Positions 1-11,070 of a stretch of 64,000 nucleotides of DNA are shown here, piece after piece. The position numbers and the translations under genes are program-made. Source of the stretch: Diphasiastrum complanatum (taxonomy: Eukaryota > Streptophyta > Lycopodiopsida > Lycopodiales > Lycopodiaceae); contig CM055097.1 of assembly GCA_029204225.1 (NCBI GenBank), forward strand, positions 43,132,858-43,196,857. Reading direction: 5' to 3'. The notes beneath the pieces are model-generated. The model had not been told where the DNA came from. It did not search any database and worked only from the letters and a program-made list of their open reading frames with translations. Every line of letters starts with the position of its first letter. The stretch's first letter is position 1.

Positions 1-148
1 CATCAGTGATTCTCTGGATGTATCTTGACTGGTGAAGATACAACTTCCCTACGTCAAGATCTCTGTCAACTTGCAATCCTAGGTAGCATCTAGCTTCGCC
101 TAGGTTTGCAAAATGCTGTGAAATATCATGCTTCACTTGAGCAAGCTA
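1..148 (-). pseudogene. Copia reverse transcriptase fragment joined to integrase by deletion
   Basis: The minus strand reads an RT segment containing DISQHF, NLGEARCYLGL and LYLHQSRY, the part of Ty1/Copia RT that follows the YVDD motif. It resembles the RT at 60118-60564, which has KYDISKHFEIADLGEARCYLGL-type sequence. At about 145-150 the reading changes abruptly to integrase (KFLWAEAIA). The integrase C-terminus and the RT N-terminus have therefore been deleted between the two. The fragment continues beyond the left edge of the window. It is a dead element; the family assignment is firm and the exact junction is approximate. Confidence 0.8.
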
Positions 149-1130
149 TTGCTTCAGCCCATAAGAATTTTGATGCCTTTGAATAGGTCATCATAGATCT
201 CGCAGCTTCCATGAGAGTTTGATTTCTCCTCTCTGTCACACCATTGTGCTGTGGCGTGTAGGCTGCAGCCTTCAAGTGAAGTATTCTTTTGCTGGTGCAA
301 AACTCAACAAAGTGTTTGGAGATGTATTATCCTCCTCTGTCTATTCTCAGCTGCTTCACCTTCTTGTCAATCCATTTCTCAGCCCAATTCATGAACTCTG
401 TGAATTTGTCCAGGGCCTCTGATTTGTTGTAAGTACACGGCTGCAAACTTGCTGAAATCGTCGATGAAAGTGATGTAGTATTTTGAACTTCCCAGGGAGA
501 CCACATCAAACAGTCCATAGATGTTAGAGTATACCAGTTCCAGGAGTTCTTTTGTTCTGAAAGAGTCCTTGGTGAATGGTATACGTGACATCTTGTCTTT
601 TTGACAGGCATCGCAGGCTTTCAAGTATGCTGTATCTTTGATGGTGACGCCAGTGAAAGCTTCGCTTCGACTAGCATTGTATAGAGCGACTGTATTCATG
701 TGATACAGCCTCCTGTGCCATGTAATATCCATCGATTCGTTGATCTGGTGAGCTTGCTCAGAAGGTACTCGGATCTTGAGGTGATACAGGTTCCCTTTTC
801 GCTTTCCTGTTGTGACAAGCTGAGTGGTTGCAGCTTCAACCACTTCGCAGGTGTCACTTTTAAAGGTGACTCTCAGTTCTGCATCTACCATCTTAGCAAC
901 AGATAGTAGGTCCTTCTGAAGAGTGGGCACGTACAGAGTGTCGTCGAGTCTTCTGTCTCTTCCTTTGGTTCTTAACCACAATGCTCCAGTTCTGCTGACT
1001 TTGTGTCTAAAACCATCTCCCAAGATTACGTATATGGAGGATTCTGATTCTTGATAATCAGTGATCATGTGCCTCGTTGCCACGAAGTGTGACGTTGTAC
1101 CTGAATCAATAATTATCTCTTGTGTATCTA
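149..1130 (-). pseudogene. Copia GAG-pre-integrase and integrase, degenerate
   Basis: This is the middle of the same minus-strand Copia polyprotein. From high to low coordinates it shows a protease-adjacent region (MATRHMITD, a form of the usual RHMT motif), then a GAG-pre-integrase block (WHRRLYHMNTVALYN followed by CDACQKDKM), then the integrase core start YITFIDDFSKFAAVYL. At about 230-340 TPQHNGVTERRNQTLMEAA gives the catalytic-Glu region. Frames change at about 430-470 and near 330, where LRIDRGG is read, so it is not translatable. It aligns in order with 149 and below and with the gag piece above 1380, which makes one element. Confidence 0.85.
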
Positions 1131-2160
1131 AAGTTGATGTCGCATAGACATCAATACACGAGTAAGCTTATGGGTTCTTGTCATTGTTGGCTTTGTCTTC
1201 AGCCATCTTGGAGGACTTTGGTTCCTCCACGTAGGATGAGCTATTATCACTCTCTCGTCTGCTCTAATCTTTCTTGTTTCTGGGATTTTGGTTGTAGTCA
1301 ATGGCTACATGACCCCTCTTGTGACAGTGGATGCACTCTATCTTTGAATTGAGCTAGCTTGTCAACAGCGTGGCCTTCTCGTGTGCATTTGGTACAGGTC
1401 TTCTTCTCACCGTTCTGCTGTCTCGGTTTATTTATGCTCTTCCACTTGCTTTCTTTCACTCCCTCTCACTGTTTCCTTTGATCTTGTCTTTGGTCTGACT
1501 CCCTCTTAGGCTTGACATTCTTCTTTTGCTTCTCTTTGTTATTGTAGAGAGCTTGATCAGAGTTATCTTTGTCATCAAAGTATTCACGGGCTTCCACCTT
1601 TTCTTTGATCTCGATTATAGCCTTCTCGTGAGTCATCGTTTGATCTTTAACGAGTAGTGTTCGGGTCGTTTGAAACAATCTTGGTAGAGCTCGCAGTAGA
1701 TATGTGAGCTGCTTCTCTGCCGAGACTACATTTTCCTCTCCAAAATTGTGTAGCAAGAGGAATAGGTCCTTCATTCTTCTAATGAAGGAGGTGAAGTCTT
1801 TACCATTCCATCTCAGATTGGTCAGCTGATCTTCAAGAAGCATAGTTTGGCTTCATGATTGAAATCTGGTCAACAAAGCATCCCACATTTCTCTTGCTTT
1901 GGAGAGTGTGGCTAGATCAAGTGTTAAGTTGTCTTTGATGGAGGAAGACAACACGACTATTGCCTTGTCATTCTTCTCTCTCCATTCCTATAGCTCTTTG
2001 CCGGTGGTTGTGGGCATCTCTTCTGTGCCATCAACCCAGGGCCACAGACCTTCTCCTTTCAGTATGAGAGAAGTCTTCACCTTCCATGCTAGGAAGTTTG
2101 ATCCTGAAGAATCAAGGATTGTGCAGATCTTTGATTGAATGCTTCTAATGGATGCCATGT
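1131..2160 (-). pseudogene. Copia gag with two CCHC zinc knuckles, degenerate
   Basis: The minus strand from about 2160 to 1131 carries a Copia gag. An open part at 1466-1843 contains LRWNGKDFTSFIRRMKDL and a Lys/Arg-rich C-terminal part. Knuckle-like sequences CTKCTREGHAVDK and CIHCHKRGHVAIDY follow in other frames at about 1310-1420. Several frameshifts separate the pieces. UBN2-type gag proteins bind the element's RNA in the cytoplasm and form virus-like particles. The gag start lies close to the primer site at 2182, as expected for a 5' end. Confidence 0.75.
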
Positions 2161-2181
2161 GCTCTGATAATCAAAGTCGTC

Positions 2182-2193
2182 GCTCTGACACCA
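2182..2193 (-). other. Copia primer binding site (degenerate)
   Basis: On the minus strand this reads TGGTGTCAGAGC, one base from the plant Copia primer site TGGTATCAGAGC that pairs with the 3' end of initiator tRNA-Met. It lies next to the LTR that begins at 2195 (plus-strand reading TGATGGAAAA). Confidence 0.8.
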
Positions 2194-2194
2194 C

Positions 2195-3630
2195 TGATGG
2201 AAAATTGGGTCCATCCGTAGGACTCCGACCCGCTGGCTGCCTAGTGATGGCAATCGTGTTCAGAGATCACTATTGCGGAATGAAAGGCCGGATAGAGTCG
2301 ACTTAGCAGGAGTACCTACTACTTCTCACTGAAGTCTAATTCTCTTCCAGACCACAGATTTGCTACTGCAGATATGCTGTAAAATTTAAACTCGTAAACA
2401 ACAGATAATGTTGAATAAAAACAATAGCAAAAATTCATCTACTGCTACATGCATTCAAATATTACAGATCATACACATCACTGAACAGAACATTGAGAAA
2501 ATGGCTTCTATATCAGAACTGAATTTACAATACAATTCTTGAGCGTTGTCTATTTCCCATATCAGCGCATTGGCGCAAGAAAAATGTTCTCTTGTCGCGA
2601 ATAGTATGACTAGCTATTGCTAATCTGTAAATTCGCTCTAGAGCTATCTCAGTATGTCTGCCTATATTTTGTCCATGACTGTGTGTGTCTTATGTGTCTC
2701 TTATTCTGCATCCTTTACTGATCTCTTTAGTGATCAATCCTAAGGACTGATTAAGTTAGAAAATCTAATAAAAAGAAATGCATCAGCCTTAACCGAAACT
2801 GATTCCAGTTTTATGTCGTTGTCCTCTGTGAGTCAGCCGCCTTCTGCCCGTTGCGATTGTGTCTTTTACGTTGCAGGCCTTCGCTTTTGCTTAAAGACTC
2901 TTTTTAAGTTTCTAAGGGCAATGTCATCTTTTGTGTTTTAGGGCACCTTTGTTTTTCAAGAGAACCTTCGATTTTTTTTAAAAAGAAGACCAAGGAGAAA
3001 AATGCGAAGGTAGGTTTGAAAACAATTTTAAGCCATTTTAAAGGCAGTGTCACTTTTTCGAAAAGGCGAAAAAACGTGACAGTATGGCAGAAACCTTCTC
3101 TAAGGGCAGTGCCCCATTTTCTAAGGAGGTGTCGCTTATTCAAAAGGATGAAAAAGTCGAAGGATAAAAAAGTCGACAATAGGGCAGAAAACAGTTCCAA
3201 GGTTAGGGTCCCACCTTTAAGGACATGTGTCCTCTTTTTAAGAACAGTTGTAGCTTTTTGTAAAAACCGAAAAAGTCGAAATGCGAAAAAGCCGATTTTA
3301 GGTCAAAAATTAGTTCCAAGGCAAATGTCGCTTTTCTAAGGGTACCTATTTCTTTTTCTAAGGGTCTAAATCTTTCCAAGAGGTTTTAGAGACAATGCCT
3401 CCCTTTTCGCAAAAATGCGAAAAATGCGACAGTTTCAGGAAAAGTTCTCAAAATTATTTTCTAAGTATTTTAGGAATTTTCTTCATGACCCAAAAATGCA
3501 GACTATGCGAAACCTAGTTCAAAATGCACAGTTGCAAAAAACAGCAAAGAAAATAAAACTAAGAAAAAATGCTAAGATTTTGAAAGATAGAAACATTCGG
3601 TTTCTTCAAAGTCCAAGTTGAAATTATTTT
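2195..3630 (-). repeat. LTR of the first Copia element
   Basis: This is a non-coding block next to the primer site. It shares with the LTR at 53838-54805 a start near TGATGSRAAAT, an internal GCGCATTGGCG block (about 2563 here, about 54276 there) and a distal end with TTTCTTCAAA and GTTGAAA. Its far half (2880-3640) is dense in AAAAGTCGAAA and AAAATGCGAAA-like words, which are also found at 17520-17740. The apparent open frames here (2904-3339) come from this biased composition. The distal boundary is approximate. Confidence 0.65.
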
Positions 3631-3641
3631 TTTTTGTGACG

Positions 3642-3760
3642 GGCGCACTGATCCGATATCCGATTCGCCATACCGGAGTATCGCATCAACGCGCGGCTAT
3701 TTGATCTATTCCGGTGAAGCACTTTTCCTCTCACGTGGAATCGATATCGGCTCTTTCAAA
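3642..3760. promoter_or_regulatory. Motif cluster of copy A (GATCCGATATC type)
   Basis: GGCGCACTGATCCGATATC occurs at 3642-3660. The reverse form GTATCGCATCAACGCGCGG is at 3678-3696, and GAATCGATATCGG is near 3748. The same word occurs next to the start codons of copy D (41839) and, in a variant form, copy B (23041). This suggests a control region of the element rather than chance. Confidence 0.55.
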
Positions 3761-3889
3761 ATGCTCCGTCTTATGGAAATGTTCTGAATGAACCATTATC
3801 TCCAAAGAAAAAATTTCATCTTTACTCTGCTTAAATAGGACGAGAGTCTGTAATAATTGCCCTCGTACACGTTATTCAATGATGTCCAT

Positions 3890-4144
3890 TTAATATTTGT
3901 TAGAGGATGGTTGGGAATGCACAAGGTTTTGAAAATAAACGAAACAAAAACTATCTATATCCTGAACAAGAGTAGTAATAATCTGAGAAAAATTATCAAG
4001 AAGAGAAAGTAAATTATGACAATTCTCATAAACCAGCTTATTGATATCGAAGGGTGCAAAAAAAATACTAGAAAAATACTCTAATTTCTCGGATGGAATG
4101 TCACTGGCATTCAAAAAATCTAGAAGTTTGTTATCTGAGGACAT
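3890..4144 (-). pseudogene. N-terminal piece of protein X, inverted (copy A)
   Basis: The minus-strand frame begins MSSDNKLLDFLN and contains LEYFSSIF. This matches the start of X in copy B (MASSSSSSRESGLSSFLSE, then NLDYFHSLF). As in copy B, the start codon lies just downstream of a motif (CGTGTTGAACTGATATCAGG when read on this strand). The rest of X in this copy is on the opposite strand at 4731-5888, so this segment with its promoter appears inverted. Function unknown. Confidence 0.6.
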
Positions 4145-4164
4145 GGAGGAACTAGTTATATTGA

Positions 4165-4360
4165 ACCTGATATCAGTTCAACACGACTGAATGATTTCGG
4201 TCGAGGACTGAACAATAGTGTGCATGTTGATCTGATATCGTTTTGACGAGATTGAAATTTTTTGGACGACCACACGTCAGAAGAGACTGATATCGCTTCA
4301 GCATGCCTGAATGAATCTGACCAGTGTAGACAAAGGCGCGCGTCGATTTGATATCGCGAG
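4165..4360. promoter_or_regulatory. Second motif cluster of copy A
   Basis: Four imperfect copies lie upstream of the inverted X start: CCTGATATCAGTTCAACACG (about 4168), GTGCATGTTGATCTGATATC (about 4210), ACTGATATCGCTTCAGCATG (about 4287) and GCGCGCGTCGATTTGATATC (about 4336). They occur in both orientations, as in the control regions of copies B and D. Confidence 0.5.
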
Positions 4361-4730
4361 AGAAAGAAAGAAAACAAAATGACGAAGAAGTTCAGAATAA
4401 AAGATCACGGAATTGAAGTATGGAGAGTGGTGCCTATATTTATATTCTATTCATGTTGATCACAACCATATATTTGTCAAATAATGAATTGAGAGTCGCG
4501 GCCTATATTTATCCACCAATCAGAGAGAGACAAATTTGTACTTCCAATCACTAAATTCTTCGAATCATCATTAGCCATGACCTAAAATTTGTACCTGTGC
4601 TGAAATACATTAAATAGTCTATCACTAGTCTCTCCGAATCATCATTAGCCCTGATTCTAAAATTTTTCAGATGTTATTAAACAAATATTTAGCATAAACA
4701 CAATAAAAAGTACTCTAACTTGCATGATGA

Positions 4731-5888
4731 ATGACTTTTGTCTTTTACATATCTGTTGAAATTTCTAATGATGAGTCTGTTGAATCTTCTATTGTTCCAA
4801 TGATTGAAACATATGCATCTGCTCCAGTTGATGTAGATGATGCAGATACTAATATAGGAGTTGAAGCTGAAGCATCTATGACTTCAGATTATCAGAAAAC
4901 TCTCTCTCGTACTATAATCCTCTCTGATTCTCTTCCATCCGCATCTCCTGTTAATCAATTAACTCTACTCGATATTCTCATATATTTTATAAATAATTAG
5001 AGCTATATTTCATTTAATGATATAGAAGATGTTTTAAATTTGAGAGAGGATGAAATCCTCTCAATTTTTGCACAAAATTTATCAGAATTTTCTAACAGTG
5101 TTAATTACACATAAAATGACCTTGAAAGTGAGATAGATTATAATAAAGATGACAATTGAAAATCTGGCAATGAGGCCTTGGAGGCCATGATTGAAAAATC
5201 TAAAGCCTATGAAAAAACTTTGCCTATAGAGGAGTAATTTTTGGAATTCCAAAAAAAATATCCCCCAAGGACTCGGTATATCCCCTCCGAAAATGTAGAG
5301 GCCATTGGAGGACATGACATTAGCAGAGCAAACGTCGTTGAATACGATGATTATGATTTGGTACGTAGATATTATATTGGTATTGATATTGTTCAGTTTT
5401 CTTATTTCAAACACTGTGTTAAAGTATGAGTTTGTAGTGTTATGTATCATTATAAATTTATTTTCTTTACTCGTTTACATGATGCTATTGAAATAGATGC
5501 CTTTGGTATGAAACATGGAGGTGTCTGAGGTGTATCAATTAGGAGAAAGGATGTGTCTCTATCTCATTATTTGAAAAACTTTCAAAATAATGAGATTTTT
5601 ATATATCATTCATCTTTTAATCCATATGCTACCACCGTCATTATGGCCATCAAATCGTTATTAGTTTGTTTAGGAGGCCATAAGTACGCAAGAGGAACAT
5701 ATAAAATAATTTTTGTGAAAAGAGATTTGGCCATTACAATATTGGGTTATACTCCCAATGAGATTACAAAAAGATCATCTGCAATGGTCCTTTATTTGGG
5801 TTACATTGATACGAGCAAAAGGAAAAATTTAGAATTTTTGGATCCATATGAAGGAGATTATTCCTTCATGACAATACCATCCGTCTGA
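4731..5888 (+). pseudogene. Protein X, middle and C-terminal parts (copy A)
   Basis: The plus strand encodes blocks that match X of copy B in order. REDEILSIFAQNLSEF matches REDEVLCLLSGIISEF; LEFQKKYPPRTRY matches MAFQSQMGFPRPS; HYLKNF...CLGGHKYARGTYKIIFVKRD matches HYLRHF...YLGGHKFVKTNKIIFVKRS. An intron of about 120 bp (about 5360-5480) sits where copy B also has an intron. In-frame stops at about 4998, 5112, 5157 and 5237 break the frame. No known domain is recognised. The conserved GGHK and IIFVKR blocks in two diverged copies suggest that the protein was under selection. Confidence 0.7.
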
Positions 5889-5913
5889 ATCTTGAAGAGA
5901 ATGATGATGATAA

Positions 5914-8614
5914 TTAAACAATTTTATGTAATAGATTTTTGATATATTTCAAGGATCTCTCTTTTGTAATGAATTTGAATGCCTTTAAAAAAATCGCAAC
6001 ATTTGGTGAGTTTTTAACTTGATATCTAAATTGTGCTCTTTTGTAAAACCACTGAAAAAGTTGAGCTAAATATTTATTTCTTGAATTGTGTCCTCCATGA
6101 TTTGTAGGACTATGAAATACTCCTCTTGCTTGCCAATGAGATTTTTCCATGCCTTGTGATGACCAGATACTTAAGCTCTTATATTCCTTTGCAAAATAAG
6201 TTGCATGATGAAGACGAATGTGCTGCAAACAAGAGTTTTGATTAGTTACATCAGCAGAAAAAAATATAATCCTGAATGAGATAAACACCAGATAATGATA
6301 TAAAATAGCACCATGTAATGTGTAACGTTGTCTTTTTTCCAACAATCATTCAAATTTTACAACTGTGGTGCAATGATTTTGCAAAGTCCTCATGTCTTCT
6401 AATGATAGGTTTTTTTTCCTGATAACACCTATGAGTTTGTCTAAGTTGGTCCACACTTGTCCCTTTTCCACTCAATTACTTCCTTCCAGTGTTCGCGTGG
6501 CTTGAACAATTTCTCTCCAAATTTTGTTTTTGACACTTGATTCTTTGCATATGTGATTGGATAAGAATCTTCTTGCTTTAGAATCTCCAAATGATGGCTT
6601 ATTAGGAATGTTTCCTTTTTTTCCAAAGAGTCTGTCACTTTTTTCAATCGTGACATTCCCTTTATGTAGTCCTGCATTTGACAGAACTATTTCCAACCTC
6701 CTCATTGTTGCTTTAGCCACATACTCCGGTTTATGATTCCATGCTAGGAGAATATGCAGGTAAATAAGTTTTTCAATAATACGAACCTCAGCATGCAATG
6801 TGCATATGTGAACATTTTTAATGGAATTGGCAGAACACTTTTCCTATTTGGATCTTCAGCTTCTCGTGTTTGATCGTCTCAAATTAATATTGTAGCAATC
6901 CTTCATGCAATAAGTGACATGGATGCTTTGATATTGCCCCATGAGAGACATTATACGTACATTTTAATGTTTTCAAATCCCCTGCAAGGTGCCATTGAAT
7001 TTGAAAACTTCCATAGTTTTCGACTGTAAATTTCTCACCCTCCAAATGTCTTTTTATAATCTCGCTAATGCATGACATGTCAAATTTTTTTTGCAAGGTA
7101 CGGAATGTTAATAACGATACTTTAAATAAAAATTGAAATGTATACTTGGAATGCCGCCAACCACCATATGTGATTTTTTGATTGAAAACTAAACGTTCGA
7201 TCATCTGTATCTGAAATTTTGTTTATCAAAGTGACACAACTTGTTCCAACTTTTGACCTTTGATGATTTCATATTTATCCAATTTTATTACAATAATGAT
7301 CTTTCCATTTACTTGATGTTCGTCTAGTTTATAGAATCGAATAACGTATTTTAGAACATTTTCAATATCAAGGAAAATATTATTGCAATCGTTGTAATCG
7401 AGCTCACCATATTTTGATTTGTATAATTCAGTTATATGAAGTGGTTGGCCAACTACTTTGAACATTTCGTCATTATAATAATTTCTTGCTAATCTTACCT
7501 GATATGGACGCGGAAGATAAGTTTTCTTCACCATCACTTGAGAAAAAGCTTCTTTAACTATTCTAAAAAAGTAGAATAAGCATTTTTGCTAATTCCATAA
7601 ACATCACATGCACCCACAATCACATTTGCATCCAAGTATGATTGAACCTTAATCAAAACAGTCTCTGCAATTTCATTTTTCATTTTTTCAAACCGAGCAT
7701 TTTTCATCATTTCCTTTGTTGACTTTCTTGGTAAAACATGACTTAAAGATGATCCAATGCATGAACGATATGTTAAATAGTTCTTTGCCACCAAACATGA
7801 TCTGCAACAAACATATGAAACTCAAATTATGTTTAATAAATAAATAATCCATGTTATCAAGTGCAAATCAATGTTATCCATGTTATCAAGTGCAAATCAA
7901 ACTTAAATGACATATACAAATCAAATAAACAGTTAATATGACAACTTACTTGAATGTACGAATTCTTATTTTCTGATTGCCGCTATATGTAGATAAGTCA
8001 TCAATATTCTTCATCGGTACTCTCTTTCTTTTTTTCTTCATCATTGCCTTTTTGATAACTTTTATATCAACAACAAATTTTAAATTCTCGGATCGCAACT
8101 TTCCATGGATTCTAACATTTCTTGGTTTGATCCCCGAAGAGTAGTGACTATAGCATTCAACTCTGACATAGCATTCTTGAGTGCATTGTTTTCAGCACTA
8201 GTGTGTTGCACATAATGAAGATTTGCACATTGCAACTGTAATTGCTGATTAAGACAAGATATGCTATGAATTCTAATATCACGCAACCTTTGACAATATC
8301 CAAGTAATCCGCTACTTCCTTCACATACAAATCTGAGAAAATGAGTTACGGACTTAAAATTTGGACACAAATTGGTAGCTGGGATCATTAGGATAAATTA
8401 ATCCATCCACCCACAAATCTATATTCATATGATTATTCATTCTCAATTCTCTAACTATTGCAGCAACATTCTCTACAATTTTCAAATTTTTCTTAATTTT
8501 GGAGTGCATTCCATAGGAAGAGCAACATGCAAATGGAACATTGCCATTGTTGAAAGCTACAATCCGTAAATGCTTCAAACTACAGTAAATGTTCAACATG
8601 AACAGATCTAGCAT
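5914..8614 (-). pseudogene. Transposase candidate T (copy A), broken into several frames
   Basis: From high to low coordinates this strand has an N-terminal block (IDLWVDGLIYPNDPS, then SSGLLGYCQRL), a coiled-coil-like stretch, VNGKIIIVIKLDKYEIIKGQ with an invariant Asp, HLAGDLKTLKCTYNVSHGA followed by a Cys-containing HPC, CTLHAEVRIIEKLIYLH, GNIPNKPSFGDSKARRFLSN, and finally SLSIWSSQGMEKSHWQARG with an invariant Glu. Each block has a counterpart in T of copy B. Introns and frameshifts separate them, and at least two blocks have lost their frame. The spacing recalls RNase H-fold DDE transposases with a Cys-rich insert, but that is an inference from pattern. Confidence 0.65.
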
Positions 8615-8639
8615 ACCTTACTTTTGTAATGTTTATGTC

Positions 8640-9117
8640 ACGTTGAAAAATCGTCCCGCCTCATATTTCACTATAAGCATACAGTGATTTCAAAAGTTCT
8701 GCTACTCCCGCTTCAGTTTTTGCATTGAGCACACCAAGATTTTCAATCTTAAAGCTCTAGTCCCGAATTTTGGAACGAGCATGAAGAGAAGTTATTACAT
8801 CTCATGCTTAACTAACTATTGTTTGAAGTTAACCATACCAGTTAAACGTCAGGCAATGCCGAAAACTCGGAAAATGGTGACCAGAAGTTATCGGTTCGCA
8901 TTCTCTCTCTACGTAATCTCTCTCTAAAGTGAAATTTCTTAAATGGCCCATTTTGAGCCCATATTTCTCTTAAGGAAGCACGTTTTGAGTATGGATGCAT
9001 CAAGATCCATTGATATTTACGATATATTCTTGGCATCCATTGATCTTCTGCATTTTTTTCATTGCAAATATTGACTGCATCAATGGTTCGTCTTGGTCTC
9101 CAATTATGTGTAGCCAT
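8640..9117 (-). pseudogene. N-terminal part of protein Y (copy A)
   Basis: Exon 1 (9117-8842) begins MATHNW and contains RPRRTIDAVNICNEKNAEDQW and WILMHPYSK. These match RPRSTIDSVILYNEKDEADNW and WVLLHPSSK of copy B. A second exon piece (about 8780-8640) contains ELLKSLYAYSEI then a stop, which matches IYFYESLYMPQTDGG. The Y frame then stops and T begins, so the C-terminal half is missing. Basic and aromatic residues are frequent near the N-terminus. Function unknown. Confidence 0.7.
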
Positions 9118-9540
9118 TAGTCCAAAATATGTGTTCGCAAGCTGAGAACGGAGAGAATGAGAGGTAAATCTATGAATGACAATCCAAAATGTCTATGGAA
9201 GCTAAGAACAGAGGGAACAAAGAGAATGAGAGGTATACCTAAGATTGACAAGAAATTCCTAAACTATAAGGATTAGTTAACTCCAGTTTACGACTATTGA
9301 CGTCAAATCAACCTTGAGTGTACAAAGATGGGCAACAAAAGAGTATTCGGGAAGTAACTTTGTTCCACTCACAATCGTTTGTTCTGCTCGGCGGGATATT
9401 CGAAAATCACAAAAATTTGGCCGGGAAAGGCAAAAACAATTTCCGTCCATCAACCACTGTTACAGTTCGCCACAGCTGGACACTATTTATTGGGACACAT
9501 AGGCGTTGAAAGCGTGTGAAGTAAAAAAAAAACATCTTGA

Positions 9541-9576
9541 CAAACAGCCCATTTTGAGTTCTAATATCCCTTAATG
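9541..9576 (-). repeat. Terminal inverted repeat of copy A
   Basis: Read inward from 9576 this is CATTAAGGGATATTAGAACT, followed by AAAATGGGCTGTTTGTCAAG. It parallels the Y-side end of copy B (CATTAGAGGAGTTCTCAATA, then AAAAAGACCCTTTGTAAAG). The flanking base 9577 starts Gypsy RT coding sequence. Confidence 0.65.
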
Positions 9577-9740
9577 TATTAAGAATAAATATACATTGCC
9601 CCAAATGGATGATCTGGTAGATCGATTAGGTGGAGCTAAATACTACACAAAAATAGATCTCAGAACCGGATATCATCATATTAGAATTCAAACAATTGAG
9701 GAATCATTCTATCTTTGAGTGTTTGATTCGGTGGAAGGGT
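9577..9740 (+). pseudogene. Gypsy reverse transcriptase fragment
   Basis: The plus strand reads [19 protein letters not shown] and then [18 protein letters not shown]. This is the classic Ty3/Gypsy RT segment in which the IDLRxGYHQIRI motif carries the first catalytic Asp. It starts exactly at the end of copy A, so copy A probably inserted into this RT gene; the upstream half was not found in the window. A stop codon (near 9717) and then unrelated sequence end it. Confidence 0.85.
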
Positions 9741-10946
9741 GGGGACTGAGGATGATGACTTGTGAAAAAGAGTTGAAAGCATAAAGAAGAACTTCCTTGG
9801 TTTTCACTTCTGAGGATATAAGTAGTTCCAGTTGGGGAGAATGTTACGTCCATGTCCTGTATGAGGGATTTGGAATAGTCCTTGACATGGATATCAGTAC
9901 TCCTGTGTACGAGATTATTAGTTATGCCATGTCATTCTGGTCTAGGCCAATAACGTAATTAATAATCTTGTGAGGGCCCAGATGCTATAATTGGACCTAT
10001 GGAGCTAGTGCATGGTGATACAGCTTTTGATGCAAGAATAGAAGGTCAAATGATTTTGGATTGGTCTTGGGAATCCTATAGGGAATATTTCTCAGCTTTT
10101 GGGGCCTATATCTCTTGTAGGAACTCGTCCATCTCTTCATTCAGTTTTCTATTTTCCAAGGCCAGAATCATCTCCTCTCTTGCATTTAGTCACTGTGGCC
10201 GCTCAAAGGTGAAGCGGTTAGGAATTTGACTATCTGTTTCCTATTGGTTGGGTGGTTTGGCTTCACATGTATCCTTTTGGTTGCATGTGACAGGATCTTG
10301 ATATATTTTCACTCGATCATTATAGCCTCTCTCTCTTTTTTGAGTTATTTTTACATGCACCTTTTGAATGTCGGAAGGTGCTTGTCAAAAAAATTTAATT
10401 TCTTTAACATGCACATTTTGCTCTAAAGGTGTGTAAAAATATTTCATGGCAAAAAATTATTTTTAAAAAAAAGTAAAAATTGAAATTATGACAGGGAAGG
10501 ATGCCTCCTTGGGGGATTTCGCCTAAGGAAGGGCTTATGCCCTCGAGCGGACGCCCTTCTTGGGCGGAATGCCCTTGAAGGGCAACCCCCCCTCCCCAAA
10601 TCTAGATATAAAGCCTTGTAAGGCATTTATCCTTTTTCATTAGGATTTTAGTCAATTCAAATTTTGGGTGATGAAATAATCTATATCAAAATGTTAAATT
10701 TGTATATTTTGATCTATATTAGAAATTAATGATTCACTGGATTAAAAAATACTTGTATGGTCTTTGTATTTAAGAAGAAATAAAATGACATGCACTTTAT
10801 GAGTCACTCAAAGAATGTATTAAAGACTAGAGCCAAACATAATAGTAATAATTTACATGAAAAAGATAACCTATGAAAACCTACAAAAATTTTCTTAGTA
10901 AGTGAATTAAATATTTGATTGGCTTTTTTCTTTGCATTATAAGTTT
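9741..10946. other. Non-coding stretch with a GC-rich block
   Basis: I see no gene here. Open frames at 9999-10426 lack recognisable similarity. At 10495-10605 a GC-rich block contains several copies of GCCCTT and AAGGGC that can pair with each other, unlike the AT-rich surroundings. It may be a retroelement leader or an old LTR. Confidence 0.4.
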
Positions 10947-11070
10947 TTGGCAAGCACTCTGGGGGAGCACATACCTATAGGTGGCATTTAGCTCCACCTT
11001 ATTAGTATTGGTTGGTTTCTTGGGTGGAGCTAAGTGCCACCTATATGATGTGTGCACAGAGGTTGGCAAG
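10947..11070. repeat. Imperfect inverted repeat (hairpin or MITE remnant)
   Basis: The left arm carries ATAGGTGGCATTTAGCTCCACC and the right arm GGTGGAGCTAAGTGCCACCTAT, with about 24 bp between them. Pairing extends outward with mismatches (CACTCTGGG against CAGAGG). The transcript could fold into a hairpin. A short MITE or palindromic duplication is as likely as a small-RNA precursor. Confidence 0.6.

Larger units (their letters stand above)
3640..9576. mobile_element. Copy A of the H3-Ulp1 transposon family (rearranged, no H3 gene seen)
   Basis: The block contains parts of X (3890-4144 on minus and 4731-5888 on plus), T (5914-8614 minus) and Y (8640-9117 minus), all recognisable by protein similarity to copy B. 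It also has two clusters of the GATCCGATATC-type motif (3642-3760 and 4165-4360). The right end at 9541-9576 reads inward as CATTAAGGGATATTAGAACT, like the Y-side terminus of copy B (CATTAGAGGAG). The Y start codon lies about 460 bp from the terminus in both copies. The left terminus was not found. Y is on the same strand as T here but on the opposite strand in copy B, so this copy has been rearranged. Confidence 0.75.

Noticed and set aside
2904-3339. Open frames on both strands near 3 kb
   Set aside because: They lie in a composition-biased LTR half (AAAAGTCGAAA words) and resemble no protein.
10947-11070. MicroRNA precursor
   Set aside because: A hairpin alone is not enough; arms are symmetrical over a short span and a MITE is as likely.
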